From CAZQRP01 sp964596125 (lineage in GTDB: Bacteria > Chloroflexota > Dehalococcoidia > GIF9 > UBA5629), in NCBI GenBank assembly GCA_964596125.1, contig CAZQRP010000003.1, positions 62,001 through 126,000 of the forward strand: a stretch of 64,000 nucleotides of DNA. Reading direction: 5' to 3'. How positions within the stretch are numbered: the stretch's first letter is position 1; each line of letters begins with the position of its first letter. Positions 16,433 through 25,777 of this stretch are shown here, piece after piece. The notes beneath the pieces were generated by a model. It had not been told where the DNA came from and did not search any database. It worked only from the letters and a program-made list of their open reading frames with translations. A program made the translations under genes and the position numbers.

Positions 16433-19288
16433 TCACTTCGTTTCGTCTACGGTAACCAAATAAGTAACACCTCCTATGAGGCAACCGTCCACCTCGTTAA
16501 AAATGGTGACCATCGGCTTGCCAGCGACTCCCGGAGGTAGAGAGCGTGTGTCAGTCTTGTAGTACCCGAACGGATCTGGGCGATTCACCCGATGTTTTAC
16601 AGGCGTAAAATTGAACAGCTGCTGCTTCTCCTGCGTGGCTTGGTCGAAGTGAGCTGATATTTGCTGGTATTCAATTAGTATTGTGTCTAGGGAAGCCTCG
16701 CCCGGTTCTAGCACTCGAACTTCTTGTTCAATAAGGCTGCGGAGCGATACGTGCAATTGGGGTGTTAACCGAGGTACGATGCGCATGGTTACCGGCTTGG
16801 GTAAGGGATCAAAGTGGCGCCTAAGGAATGGGATTTCTGCGTATCGTCTTGTTAATTTCAACTTAACATCTCCGAAGTTGGACAGTGCACGTTTGTTGTC
16901 AGTATTTGGGTCTTCTGGTACAGTCACAATCGCCCGAACACAGAAGTGAAGAGGAGGGCGAAACGGAAAACTGAAACAGGACACCGGCGACCAGTCCACT
17001 ACACAATCCTGGCTATTTCCGGCGGCGAGCGATAGCACATTGATCACTTGCGTGATGTGGTCTTTGTTCTGAACAGGCAGCCATTCTTCCGGTGAAAGCC
17101 CACCTGAGGCACACTGATAATACAGGTCAACCTGGATTCCCGAAGCATCAACGTTGCCTTTATTGTGCAGGCGAATATGGAGTTTATTATTGTAGTTGAG
17201 ATACAGTTCACCATCCGCTACACCGTCTTCGTCATTGTCTACCCAAACATCTGGTGAAACCCAAGTCCAAGCCCAATCAAAGGAATCGATCTCATACTCG
17301 GTCTTTATAACCGAATTCCAACGAGTTATCATAACATCAGGCGCCGGATTGGCTGAAGCCACGTTCAGTGAATAGCTTCCGCCGCTATCAGTTCCCGAAA
17401 CCACCAGCACAATCCGGCTGAGATGTTTACCTTCACACAGGTTAGTCAGGTGCTTAGTATACGATGAGGCATCGGTGCGATGGATATCGCGTACGTTACC
17501 ATCTTCCTCGATCAAAACAATCTGGAAGATACTTCCAGTAAGACCTGCAGATCCTGTGAACTGGACTTTAATATTTGTCACATCCAGCTCGATGGCGACT
17601 TCATAGTAGCGGCTGGCAAATCGATTGACGCTGTCAGTAAAAGACACTGTACCGGTAGGGATGAGTGTCCAAACGCCGCTTGGGTTCACTGAGGCTAGTG
17701 TGGTCTTCGGGAAAGACGGCAAGAATGGCTGGTCAATTCCATTGAAGAGAATCGCCTTTTCGTCCTCCATAAAGTCAAACCGTCGGTCAGGTACGTCTAC
17801 ACCCATATCCTTTAAATAACAAGCCAGTGCATAGTTGCCAAAGACAGTCTCTGAGCTCGTAAGGTCCAATTTCGAAGGGTCCTGATACACGAACTCATAG
17901 AAGTCTTGGTGCCAAGGTAAGTCCCGAACGGCGGCTTTCACGTCGTTGGTTGACCATTTCCCATCAACGCTACGCTCGATAATTTTACGGTAGGTTTCGA
18001 CGCCAACAAACGGCTCATTGATATCACTGGACTGTTGTTCAGCGATATAGCGCCAGAATAAGCAAGAAACATATCCGGTATCCATCACAGATATATTCTG
18101 TCGTGATAACGCAATACCACCCATGCTCAGATAGCTTTTTACTAGACCCACTACCTCATTCTCAGCGAGCGTAGCCCCACCCTCCACTATAGATTCCCTC
18201 CAATATCCAAAGTTATCTTCCCAATACTGAAACTGCACCATATGAAAAACCTCATGGGCAACCACAATGCCGATCTTGTCTGGATCCAAGTGACTACTAA
18301 TCACCAAGCCGGTTCTACTTGCCCCGCCGGTTTCATAACCGCCAACATGGACTCGAATTTTGCCGCCTGCAGCCGGGTTCAACATACTGAATGGAGGAGA
18401 CACGTATATATTTAGCGCCTTCTCCAACCAGTAGCAGATACGTTTAATGTAGGTCGGCGGATTGCCGGGTGGCAGGGTAGCGATGACAATAGGTGGACTC
18501 GAGCCTGGTTCACTCACGTGCTGCATTGAGGTGTCTAGGTCCACCGCATCAGGTCCTGAGTCATCGTAAGTAACTATGAAGTTAGGGGTTATAACTGTAT
18601 TTGTAGCTCCAGGGGTGAGAATGTCTCTGTTGATGATTCGATCGACGTTAAACACCACGTCAGGTGGCCATTTTTTGTACTTTATCAGAGCATCAAGCGT
18701 TGCGAGTAGAGGTGTTAGTGAGCCTGTCCGACGAACAAGATTTTCAGGTACCATGTCAGGTGACAGGACCTTAATCCGTTTCAATGACCGTTCTGAGATT
18801 TCTTCTTTGACAATTAATCGAGCGATATTATACGCGTCCTCTGGCGTGACCTTAGCTAAATGCTCCGCATCTAAATTCAGGGAACCTATTCGGATCTGTG
18901 GGCGCGGCTGGAACCGTTTATTAGGCAACCTTCGTTGACATTGTTTTGGTACCCGTATAAATACCTGCCAGGTCCAGCCCTCTGTGCTCAGGGGAGTTTC
19001 TCGCGTAGATAATAGAATCCGGCCGCTCCGGTCAATGACGACAAAGAAGGCTTCGTAACCTTGATGGTAGTAACCCGCCATGGTCGCATCCTTGAACTGA
19101 ATAGTAAATGAGCCGGCCTGATCAGTTTGCCCGCTGCCGAGTGGAACCCCCTCGTCTCTACCAGGGATATACAATTGGACTATTGTATTGGTAACCGGCG
19201 CGTTGTCTTCCTCCCAACAAAGTCGGCCTTGTACGGACCAGACGTTTTTCCCCCGGGCGGTTTCTGCTTGTTTAAATCTCAGTGCCAT
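16433..19288 (-). CDS. Large predicted zinc metallopeptidase (HExxH...E) with beta-sandwich domains
   Basis: This 951-residue protein has an N-terminal transthyretin-like beta domain (about 15-115: VQGRLCWEEDNAPV, GQTDQAGSFTIQF). A peptidase domain follows with HEVFH at 345-349 and EGGAT with E369, the gluzincin layout of HExxH plus a Glu about 20 residues on. Downstream (about 540-660) is a pre-peptidase-like beta domain (YYEVAIELDVTNI...GGSYSLNVA). It ends with a CARDB-like domain near 710-800 (LHIRLHNKGNVDASGIQVDL). There is no signal peptide or membrane helix, which is odd for a protein built from extracellular-type modules. A non-classical route or cytoplasmic use is possible. The substrate is unknown. 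It stands alone. Confidence 0.75.
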   Translation of the reverse strand: MALRFKQAETARGKNVWSVQGRLCWEEDNAPVTNTIVQLYIPGRDEGVPLGSGQTDQAGSFTIQFKDATMAGYYHQGYEAFFVVIDRSGRILLSTRETPLSTEGWTWQVFIRVPKQCQRRLPNKRFQPRPQIRIGSLNLDAEHLAKVTPEDAYNIARLIVKEEISERSLKRIKVLSPDMVPENLVRRTGSLTPLLATLDALIKYKKWPPDVVFNVDRIINRDILTPGATNTVITPNFIVTYDDSGPDAVDLDTSMQHVSEPGSSPPIVIATLPPGNPPTYIKRICYWLEKALNIYVSPPFSMLNPAAGGKIRVHVGGYETGGASRTGLVISSHLDPDKIGIVVAHEVFHMVQFQYWEDNFGYWRESIVEGGATLAENEVVGLVKSYLSMGGIALSRQNISVMDTGYVSCLFWRYIAEQQSSDINEPFVGVETYRKIIERSVDGKWSTNDVKAAVRDLPWHQDFYEFVYQDPSKLDLTSSETVFGNYALACYLKDMGVDVPDRRFDFMEDEKAILFNGIDQPFLPSFPKTTLASVNPSGVWTLIPTGTVSFTDSVNRFASRYYEVAIELDVTNIKVQFTGSAGLTGSIFQIVLIEEDGNVRDIHRTDASSYTKHLTNLCEGKHLSRIVLVVSGTDSGGSYSLNVASANPAPDVMITRWNSVIKTEYEIDSFDWAWTWVSPDVWVDNDEDGVADGELYLNYNNKLHIRLHNKGNVDASGIQVDLYYQCASGGLSPEEWLPVQNKDHITQVINVLSLAAGNSQDCVVDWSPVSCFSFPFRPPLHFCVRAIVTVPEDPNTDNKRALSNFGDVKLKLTRRYAEIPFLRRHFDPLPKPVTMRIVPRLTPQLHVSLRSLIEQEVRVLEPGEASLDTILIEYQQISAHFDQATQEKQQLFNFTPVKHRVNRPDPFGYYKTDTRSLPPGVAGKPMVTIFNEVDGCLIGGVTYLVTVDETK

Positions 19289-19663
19289 GTTGCCCTCCCT
19301 TTAATGAAAAAAGCACCAACCACCGTAGTTAAACGGTCTCAGTGCTCTTACAATTATCCTCTTACTAATCAAATAAAATACACGCATGAACACGACTATC
19401 TTTAAGGTTTTTTGATTATACTCTTTGGATTGCAGTTGTCAATACTGAAAAAAGGAAGCCTACCTGAGACTAACTCACGTTTGAATGTAGTGTTGAAGCA
19501 GGTCATTTTAAGCGATTTGCCCTAGCGTTAGTAAGTTTATCTTTATATGTGTGGTGAAGCTAAATAAGGTATGGAATATGATTTAGTGGGCGTGAGAATC
19601 CATGTTTGTTTAGAGATACATTACTTAAACTTATAAAGTCTGAGAATTTATCATATCAACAAT
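19289..19663. other. Gene-free stretch
   Basis: No gene or RNA is recognised in these 375 bases. Confidence 0.4.
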
Positions 19664-20362
19664 TTATGTTTTATTAGAACGCACAAAAATCTCTGGGTCT
19701 TGTAATCGCTTCTCATTTGTCCGTTGAACCGTGAAGCCCATATCTTTCAAACAGGCCATTAATGTCAGCATGGCATCGCCATATCCGCTATCATCTCGCC
19801 ATCGCAAATCTACGCCATAGCTTATTCTTGGCATAATAGTAGCACGGCCAGCGTCTATTCTCCTCCAACTTGATGCTTGGAGCATAGTATCAATTTGAGA
19901 GGCGAATAACTGTGACTCATTATCACCATAAACCCAAGCAATACCATATGGCGTATCATGGTATTGGGATAATTGCTGAACAATGGAATCCGTAATAGAC
20001 AAATTACGCTGTGGCTGAATACCAACATTGTAAATGTTTCTTGCAGTTTGCCCACCTTGTTGTCCAATAGACACTATTGCTTCACCACTTATATTTATAT
20101 TTTTTTTATCCTTCTCGTCCATATATTTCCTTCTACTTCGCTTTTTTATTGAATCAACAAGATAACTTATACCAGTAAACAACATAATCAGTAAACCTAC
20201 AAATATTACTGTCAACAACCACGGCTGTAAGTTTAAAAAAAATGAAATAGTTCCACCAATAAGTGCCGCAATCAAAGTTGTACCTCCAAAAATGAGGTAC
20301 AGTTCTCTGGCTATCAAAGTCCAACTAGTAATTTTATGAAGCCATGAAAGGAATTTTCGCAT
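19664..20362 (-). CDS. Two-TM membrane protein with cytoplasmic domain, unknown function
   Basis: The 232-residue protein has two hydrophobic segments (about 24-46 and 49-71), a basic turn (KKRSRRK) and then a soluble C-terminal half. Just after the membrane part it has INISGEAIVSIGQQGGQTARNI. This Gly/Gln/Asn-rich repeat-like linker occurs in many bacterial proteins between a membrane or effector portion and another domain. The C-terminal 120 residues (WVYGDNESQLFASQIDTMLQ...) form an alpha/beta unit I cannot name. It lies immediately outside the tRNA-Arg island boundary. Confidence 0.6.
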   Translation of the reverse strand: MRKFLSWLHKITSWTLIARELYLIFGGTTLIAALIGGTISFFLNLQPWLLTVIFVGLLIMLFTGISYLVDSIKKRSRRKYMDEKDKKNINISGEAIVSIGQQGGQTARNIYNVGIQPQRNLSITDSIVQQLSQYHDTPYGIAWVYGDNESQLFASQIDTMLQASSWRRIDAGRATIMPRISYGVDLRWRDDSGYGDAMLTLMACLKDMGFTVQRTNEKRLQDPEIFVRSNKT

Positions 20363-20556
20363 ACTCCAATTCTATCGCACTGATAAATAAAATCAATAGG
20401 TATGTTCATATTAATTTAGTAACTCCTTCTACGTTCTGTTTCACAACTATTCTGTTTTTAGATGAGGGATTACACCACCTCCAAAAAGTTTCGCCAGTTT
20501 GCAGGCTGGTTTTGCCTAACTGGGGGTAGTTAAGCCTGTGTTATGCGGTCTTTTTG

Positions 20557-20634
20557 TCAGACCGACGCCCGCTTTTCTACCCACTCAAGGACTTCGGTTG
20601 CCAGATAGACCCTTGACCTACGGCTCAGGTAGAT
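20557..20634 (-). pseudogene. Excisionase-like HTH scrap
   Basis: A 25-codon minus-strand run ending in TGA reads IYLSRRSRVYLATEVLEWVE and then KRASV. It resembles the C-terminal half of small recombination-directionality/HTH proteins found next to tyrosine integrases. There is no start codon in frame nearby. Confidence 0.3.
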
Positions 20635-20661
20635 GCATGGAAAGCCCTGTTCAAGTCTTAG

Positions 20662-20895
20662 ATAGTTCAAGAAAGACTAGGGCACTCTAGTATATCGATA
20701 ACTCTTGATACCCATAGCCATGTGGCTCCAGGATTACAAAAGGCCGCAGCAGAAAGGTTTGATGAAATATTAAAGCCGAAGCTGATGGAAGAGGGCATTG
20801 AAAATTACGTTAGCTTTTTATTAGCTTTTTTGGTAAATGGTCAGATTTGGATGTGGTTAGAGGTCGATTTTAGCTTCAAAAACTGGCGCGCCTAG
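20662..20895 (+). pseudogene. Tyrosine integrase C-terminal remnant (left of tRNA-Arg)
   Basis: The frame reads VQERLGHSSISITLDTHSHV then APGLQKAAAERFDEIL and ends at a TAG inside the tRNA-Arg 3' end. This is the C-terminal catalytic segment of phage-type tyrosine recombinases (LGHSS...TLDTYSHV). The nucleophilic Tyr is His here, and nothing upstream supplies the catalytic Arg box. It is inactive. Its end overlaps the tRNA, as is usual for integrases that use a tRNA attachment site. Confidence 0.7.
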
Positions 20896-20960
20896 AGGGA
20901 TTCGAACCCACGACCCCCGGTTCCGAAGACCGATGCTCTGTTCCGCTGAGCTATAGGCGC
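20884..20960 (-). tRNA. tRNA-Arg (anticodon TCG)
   Basis: The minus-strand sequence folds into a full cloverleaf. The acceptor GCGCCTA pairs with TAGGCGC, the D arm is GCTC/GAGC, and the anticodon stem TCGGT/ACCGG has loop CTTCGGA (anticodon TCG). The T loop is TTCGAAT, the discriminator is G and CCA is encoded. The T stem (GTGGG/CCCTC) has one T-T mismatch. Nucleotides 1-40 recur at 26079-26119, so this gene is the attachment site of the adjacent island. Confidence 0.93.
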
Positions 20961-20961
20961 A
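20921..20961. repeat. Attachment-site direct repeat, left copy (in tRNA-Arg)
   Basis: This 41-bp stretch covers tRNA-Arg nucleotides 1-40 plus one upstream base and is repeated perfectly at 26079-26119. The boundary falls at the end of the anticodon loop. Confidence 0.9.
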
Positions 20962-20966
20962 TGAAG

Positions 20967-21242
20967 CTAATTTTGACCAAGACTGTTAATATAACGATAA
21001 TTTGTCAATAATTTTTTCCCAACAGCCTCTTTTTCATGCTCATTATATCTTGAGGTAAATGCCTGGTCAAAGCAGGCGGCAGCCTCTTGAAGTCCCGGGA
21101 TCACGTGGCTATAGGTATCGAGGGTTATCTGAATAGAAGCATGACCAAGCGTTTACTGAACAACCTTCGGGTGCGTTCCCTGCTTAAGCATAAGTGAGGC
21201 ATGGCTTTGCCTAGCATCGTGAAGTATTATAGGTTTAATACT
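20967..21242 (-). pseudogene. Tyrosine integrase C-terminal remnant of the island
   Basis: The minus strand reads IKPIILHDARQSHASLMLKQ, GTHPKVVQ, a TAA (21155-21153), then TLGHASIQITLDTYSHV and IPGLQEAAACFDQAF. It ends at a TAG only 7 bp from the tRNA-Arg 5' end. This holds the HxxR box (HDAR), the LGH box and the catalytic Tyr of tyrosine recombinases. The TAA interrupts the frame in place of the usual E(R/K). The N-terminal two thirds are not recognisable. Confidence 0.75.
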
Positions 21243-21282
21243 GGTGCGTCGCACCGCTTTATCCAAGCATGAGTCACGGTAT

Positions 21283-21567
21283 TTGGTAGAAGTTGCTGAC
21301 CTGGAGGCTAGAATAAGCGATCTGGAAAATAAGGTTATGGGGGTCAAAAATGAGTGACTTGGAGAACAGAATTTAAAATTAGAGCAGCGACCAGAGGCTG
21401 ATAAAACGAGAGCTATCATTGTATATGTATATGATGGTGAATTAGGCGCTGAAACGGAAGCCGCTAAAAAAATGCTCTCGCTGAATATAATTCATAACGT
21501 CCTAACTGGGAACCGTCATCCAAGGACTGGTATATTCAGGTTAAAAGTGAACACGCTAAAGAATTGA
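21283..21567 (+). pseudogene. Coiled-coil protein remnant
   Basis: The plus strand reads LVEVADLEARISDLENKVMG and VKNE, a TGA at 21355-21357, then LGEQNLKLEQRPEADKTRAI and about 50 more residues to a TGA at 21565. The leucine-spaced heptads on both sides of the TGA suggest one decayed gene. I cannot name it. Confidence 0.3.
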
Positions 21568-21801
21568 CCGCGCGTATCATAGTCGGTGAAAGAACCTGAC
21601 TGATCCTGAAGTGGCCACTGCCATCAAAAGATAATGAGCACGCCGAGTTGGTCACTTGCTATACCAGACGCACCAAGATTGAAATCTAGGCGGGTAAAGG
21701 CTTAGGCTAGGAGTAAACTCTACCTTCACTTAAAGAGTTTGCCAAAGCTACGCCCTGTAGCTTTACCGGCAGCACGTAGGGCAACCCGCCTAACTACCTT
21801 A

Positions 21802-21843
21802 TGAGCTGCGTAGGTTTCGAACCTGCGACACCCTGATTAAAAG
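21802..21843 (-). repeat. Stranded 3' half of a tRNA-Lys gene
   Basis: The minus strand carries CTTTTAATCAGG (Lys anticodon loop with TTT plus the 3' stem), then GTGTC, a T arm GCAGG-TTCGAAA-CCTAC and the acceptor strand GCAGCTC. These correspond to tRNA nucleotides 32 to 73, with no matching 5' half beside it. Such halves mark attachment sites of elements that integrate at the anticodon loop. Confidence 0.7.
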
Positions 21844-22020
21844 ATACAGGAGACTTATCCATGTACGTGTAAGTCAGTAAATTCTGGAAACTTTATATAG
21901 GTTATTCAACCTTGATTTGTACTACTAGGTCATTCTTGGCTTTCCGTGGTGGCGAAAAATTCGTTAGCAAAAATGTTAGCAAAAGGATATAGTAATTAAT
22001 TTAAAATGTAATTAAAGATT
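21844..22020. other. Short spacer downstream of the island cargo gene
   Basis: No gene, hairpin or RNA is recognised between the tRNA-Lys half and the end of the cargo gene. Confidence 0.35.
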
Positions 22021-25000
22021 TTATAGGATTTGACCAAATTCGTTAATATCTTTGGTGTAATATTTTAACTTTATATCGAGGAATTCGAGGGAATTAGGTA
22101 TAAATTGACTGAAGTCAGGGATAAGGGTAGAAATATCTCCGGAACAAATCCCGAAACGTGTCGCAATTTCTCCTAAACTACGCAAAGATAAAGCCCAGGA
22201 GGAATAGTATCTTTCCGAACTATGGAATCTATTTGGAATTCCACTTATTGCTCCTTTTGCAATATCTCGTAATTGACCAATAGTATCAGGTTTAAACTCC
22301 TTCAATCTTGTCGAAAGAAGAATTTTAGATAGAATACAGAAAAGTAACTCCACTCCAGGGTGCTCTATATTTAGCACATTGTCTTCATAAGCATATGATT
22401 TCTCAAATGGCTTGGGAAAGGTAGCTATTCTGGGACAACTACCGAAGTAACCTTTTAGATGATGCATAAGTACTATTTTTTCGGTCTTTTCAAGTAATCG
22501 AATACTTTTACTGGATTTATCTAATATACTATTAATTTCTTCTGAATTATATTCCGGTATTTCAATAGGGTCATAAACATATTGTAAAAGAGGTGGATTA
22601 CCTTCCCAAGGTGGATTAAGAAAATGAACAGATGTAAATTGATGAGTATTGCCTATTAATAGACGGGAAAATGCGCGGATTGAATAAAGAGAAAGGCTCT
22701 CTATAGGATCTGTAGCGAAAAAAGCTAAACATGGTTTGCCGACCCATTTTTTCAAAAAACCGTCATATTCTTTATGACTAAAAAAAACACTGTTGGCAAT
22801 ATAGCCTAATTCGATACGTATTAATTCAGGAGGAAGACAGATTGATTTATCTGATAAATCTTCCCAATTAGTAAACAATATATTACCTGCGTTGTGTAGC
22901 AAGGGTATGGGCCAGTATTCCTTTGGGAAAAGTTGCCATATTGATTCAGGGGAGATATCGTAAAAAGTACAAAAACGGGCAAGTTTATATAAACGCTGAG
23001 CGGGTTCAAGACGAATCAATTCTTCTAAGTGTAAATCCAAAACATGACGTAGGTGCGCCTGGAATATTGGTTCAGCCCATCCACCTTTTTTATCTATGAG
23101 GTTAGTGCGGGATAAGTCAACATGAGGTAAATTTGACTTGGTCAAATTAACTAGTAAAATATATGCACAAGACTCAGTTAATGCAAAATGAGTAAAATCT
23201 TGATAAGGTGTTAATATATGACAGCTTTCCGTAGTAGAAGCCAACGGATAATTTATTTTTGGAACTAATATACCATCTCGATACATTGCTAATCTGGCTA
23301 AATGCTGTGCACTGGGACTATCTTCTCTATAGCGCATATAAGCCATATAACTATACCTGTCTGACCATCGTATCTTTGCACCAATAAGTTCATCATTTGG
23401 GGCATTAAGAATTTCTAAACTGCGACCCAAATGACCGTTAGAGAAATCAGTAGAATCATCACAAGGAACAAGATGAACCAATACACCTTCGTAATCATCC
23501 AGTTTTAAATCGCTTTTAAAATCATAGCGTTCTTCACGCAATGTAGCAAGAGCTGTAGGTATATCTTGAGGTAGGATAGCTTCATCCCAGGGATAATCAA
23601 AGGAAATTGAGATGATTTCGTATTCTTCACCAAAACGCCGTCTAGCTTCAGAAGCGTCTTGATACGGATTTAAGATAATAGTCTTTTTATTATCTTCATG
23701 TATAAGAATAGGAAACTCTACAAAACCAGCAAGAGAGCAAAGATATGGTGTTACAAGGAATGGAACAGGTGGTCTGTTATCAGACTTAGATGCAATTTTA
23801 TTAGGGTCAACATATACCCTAACAGTAGTGCCCGGTTGAGCATTTTCTGCAGGTAATATTTCTGTACGAAATTGTCTATTTAAAGACGGAATTTTAATTC
23901 TTAGTGGTGAGCCTATCGGAGGGGAATAGGGGTCTTTATATGTTTCTATTTCTACAAGGTCAGCAACCATAAAGCAACTGAGAATTCCTATACCGAAACG
24001 TGAAATAGGGTCAATATCAATACCCTCTCGCTTGAAGTCTGGACTTCGGTAGTAACTTTTTCCGGCAATAGCTAGATAATTACGAACAATATATTCATCC
24101 ATGCCAATGCCGTCATCTTTACATGTAACAATGATGTAACCATTATCTTGACGTTCAACTATAAATTTAATAACACCGAGGTCTTTAGAAGGAATCCCTT
24201 TGCGTTGAAAGATTGCTCGTCTAAATCGAATAGCATCAATGCTGTTCTGGAGCAATTCTCGAAGGAATACATAGTAATCACCTTGGTAGATTTCATCGCT
24301 TAGAACGTTGAACATACTTTGACGGTCGAAGTCAAACTGGATTGATACGGGGATGAATCCCGTCGCTGCTACACGCCAATCAATATAGTGAACACCAAGC
24401 TTATGGCGAGGGTCATTCATTCGAGATAGAACGTCGTTACATCCTTTTAGTTGCGTCTCACAGTATTGACATAGGTCTTCAAGAGCCGCAAATACTTCAT
24501 GGTCAGATGTACTACCATCAACACGGATACTTCGTCCGTCCAAATAATTTGGACATGTTATAGGTTGCAAGGAACGATGTTTTGCCCACTCCATAGAAGA
24601 TAGAGGATTGCGGGGAGCGACATATTCCCAAAGTACATATGGAGTTCGGTCTTGTGCAAAGTCAAAAAGGTCAATGAGACGCAGATAAACAGCCAGTGCA
24701 CGTAAATTTACTTCTTCACGAAGGACTGAAAAAGTTGTTGGATAAAGGGGGTCGCTGAGTTCCTCTAAATTAAGTGAGTGACTTCTACATATTCGCATGA
24801 TACTCTCTGCGACTCCAGTATCAATGCTTTCAAAGTAATACTTAGTTCTTATACTACTTCGAATCGCATGTGTCTGGCGAATGTAATCTTGCCAAACACC
24901 AAAATCAATATCATCAATATTATTTATAGTATCTAGAGGTAGGCAACAGTTTGAGGCAAATCTACAAAATGAATCTCTGTCCCATTGTAAAGAAAGACGT

Positions 25001-25389
25001 GACTCATGAGTCATTCCTTCAGGCAATCGCCCTGTAACTATGTAATGTTTTTCAGAATCACTTACGGCCATCCCCCAATCATGTCCGTATATAGAACAAG
25101 CGAGGATAAACAATTCCGCTGAATTCATAGATTCAAGCTGCTGGTTACCGATGATTAAATCTGCGACATGAAAGAGGTTTTTGAGATGATATTGGTCGTC
25201 ATGAGGAGTATATTCAGGAAATAGGAGATTTATTTGCCCAACTATTGCACGAATTATCTGATGGAAATTATCTAACTGACCAATAAAGTTGAACTCGATA
25301 TCGTGCCTAGCATTAGCCTTACTAACCAGCAAATTTATTAGTTGGCTATCAGGCAACGACTCTGGCAATTTAACAATTTTCTTTTTCAT
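22021..25389 (-). CDS. HD-domain / GHKL (HSP90-like) ATPase fusion, candidate defence protein
   Basis: The 1122-residue protein has an HD-type phosphohydrolase-like region first: H69 and H74 in QYHLKNLFHVADLI, HD at 103-104, further His near 174 and 204, and D240 in LRLIDLFDFAQDRTP. A GHKL ATPase follows, with the N box RELLQNSIDAIR (377-388), G1 box DDGIGM (425-430), a lid (NYLAIAGKSYYRS) and the G2 box SRFGIGILSCFMVAD (463-477). This order matches HtpG/MORC-like ATPases. The remaining 600 or so residues are unassigned. It is the only intact gene on the tRNA-Arg island, which favours an accessory role such as anti-phage defence, but no partner nuclease is present. The frame is fully open, so it appears to be under selection. 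Confidence 0.8.
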   Translation of the reverse strand: MKKKIVKLPESLPDSQLINLLVSKANARHDIEFNFIGQLDNFHQIIRAIVGQINLLFPEYTPHDDQYHLKNLFHVADLIIGNQQLESMNSAELFILACSIYGHDWGMAVSDSEKHYIVTGRLPEGMTHESRLSLQWDRDSFCRFASNCCLPLDTINNIDDIDFGVWQDYIRQTHAIRSSIRTKYYFESIDTGVAESIMRICRSHSLNLEELSDPLYPTTFSVLREEVNLRALAVYLRLIDLFDFAQDRTPYVLWEYVAPRNPLSSMEWAKHRSLQPITCPNYLDGRSIRVDGSTSDHEVFAALEDLCQYCETQLKGCNDVLSRMNDPRHKLGVHYIDWRVAATGFIPVSIQFDFDRQSMFNVLSDEIYQGDYYVFLRELLQNSIDAIRFRRAIFQRKGIPSKDLGVIKFIVERQDNGYIIVTCKDDGIGMDEYIVRNYLAIAGKSYYRSPDFKREGIDIDPISRFGIGILSCFMVADLVEIETYKDPYSPPIGSPLRIKIPSLNRQFRTEILPAENAQPGTTVRVYVDPNKIASKSDNRPPVPFLVTPYLCSLAGFVEFPILIHEDNKKTIILNPYQDASEARRRFGEEYEIISISFDYPWDEAILPQDIPTALATLREERYDFKSDLKLDDYEGVLVHLVPCDDSTDFSNGHLGRSLEILNAPNDELIGAKIRWSDRYSYMAYMRYREDSPSAQHLARLAMYRDGILVPKINYPLASTTESCHILTPYQDFTHFALTESCAYILLVNLTKSNLPHVDLSRTNLIDKKGGWAEPIFQAHLRHVLDLHLEELIRLEPAQRLYKLARFCTFYDISPESIWQLFPKEYWPIPLLHNAGNILFTNWEDLSDKSICLPPELIRIELGYIANSVFFSHKEYDGFLKKWVGKPCLAFFATDPIESLSLYSIRAFSRLLIGNTHQFTSVHFLNPPWEGNPPLLQYVYDPIEIPEYNSEEINSILDKSSKSIRLLEKTEKIVLMHHLKGYFGSCPRIATFPKPFEKSYAYEDNVLNIEHPGVELLFCILSKILLSTRLKEFKPDTIGQLRDIAKGAISGIPNRFHSSERYYSSWALSLRSLGEIATRFGICSGDISTLIPDFSQFIPNSLEFLDIKLKYYTKDINEFGQIL

Positions 25390-25777
25390 ATTAAAGCATA
25401 ATGTATCAGTTCAACTATGCAATCATAATGTAATCAAATTATACAAAAGAGTCAACTAACTGTGTTTTTTACTATTTGATTAAAAATGTAGTTAATAATA
25501 AAGCAGCCAAGAACGGCCAAAAGTGAGGGCAAAGCCTCTATTCTTGACGACTGGTTTAATAGTAGATAATGATAACTGGGGGATTTATTATAGCTCCCCT
25601 TATTAGTTATCATGAGCGATAGCGGTAAGCAAGGCGGTGGCTGGGCTTTTAGACCGCTCCGCCTATATTATATTAACTATCGGGATATAGATAATATTAA
25701 TATTATGATCCCGCATGTCTACATAACCATAAGTAACCAGGCTAGCCAGTGGAGAAATCCTCCTGTCTTGCCTATTC
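25390..25777. other. AT-rich spacer on the island
   Basis: No gene is recognised. The cargo-gene promoter should lie at the left edge. AT-rich blocks are present but I cannot pick a clear -35/-10 pair. Confidence 0.35.

Noticed and set aside
16201..16455. 84-codon plus-strand open frame at the end of the metallopeptidase gene
   Set aside because: Part overlaps the real gene on the other strand, and it resembles no known protein.
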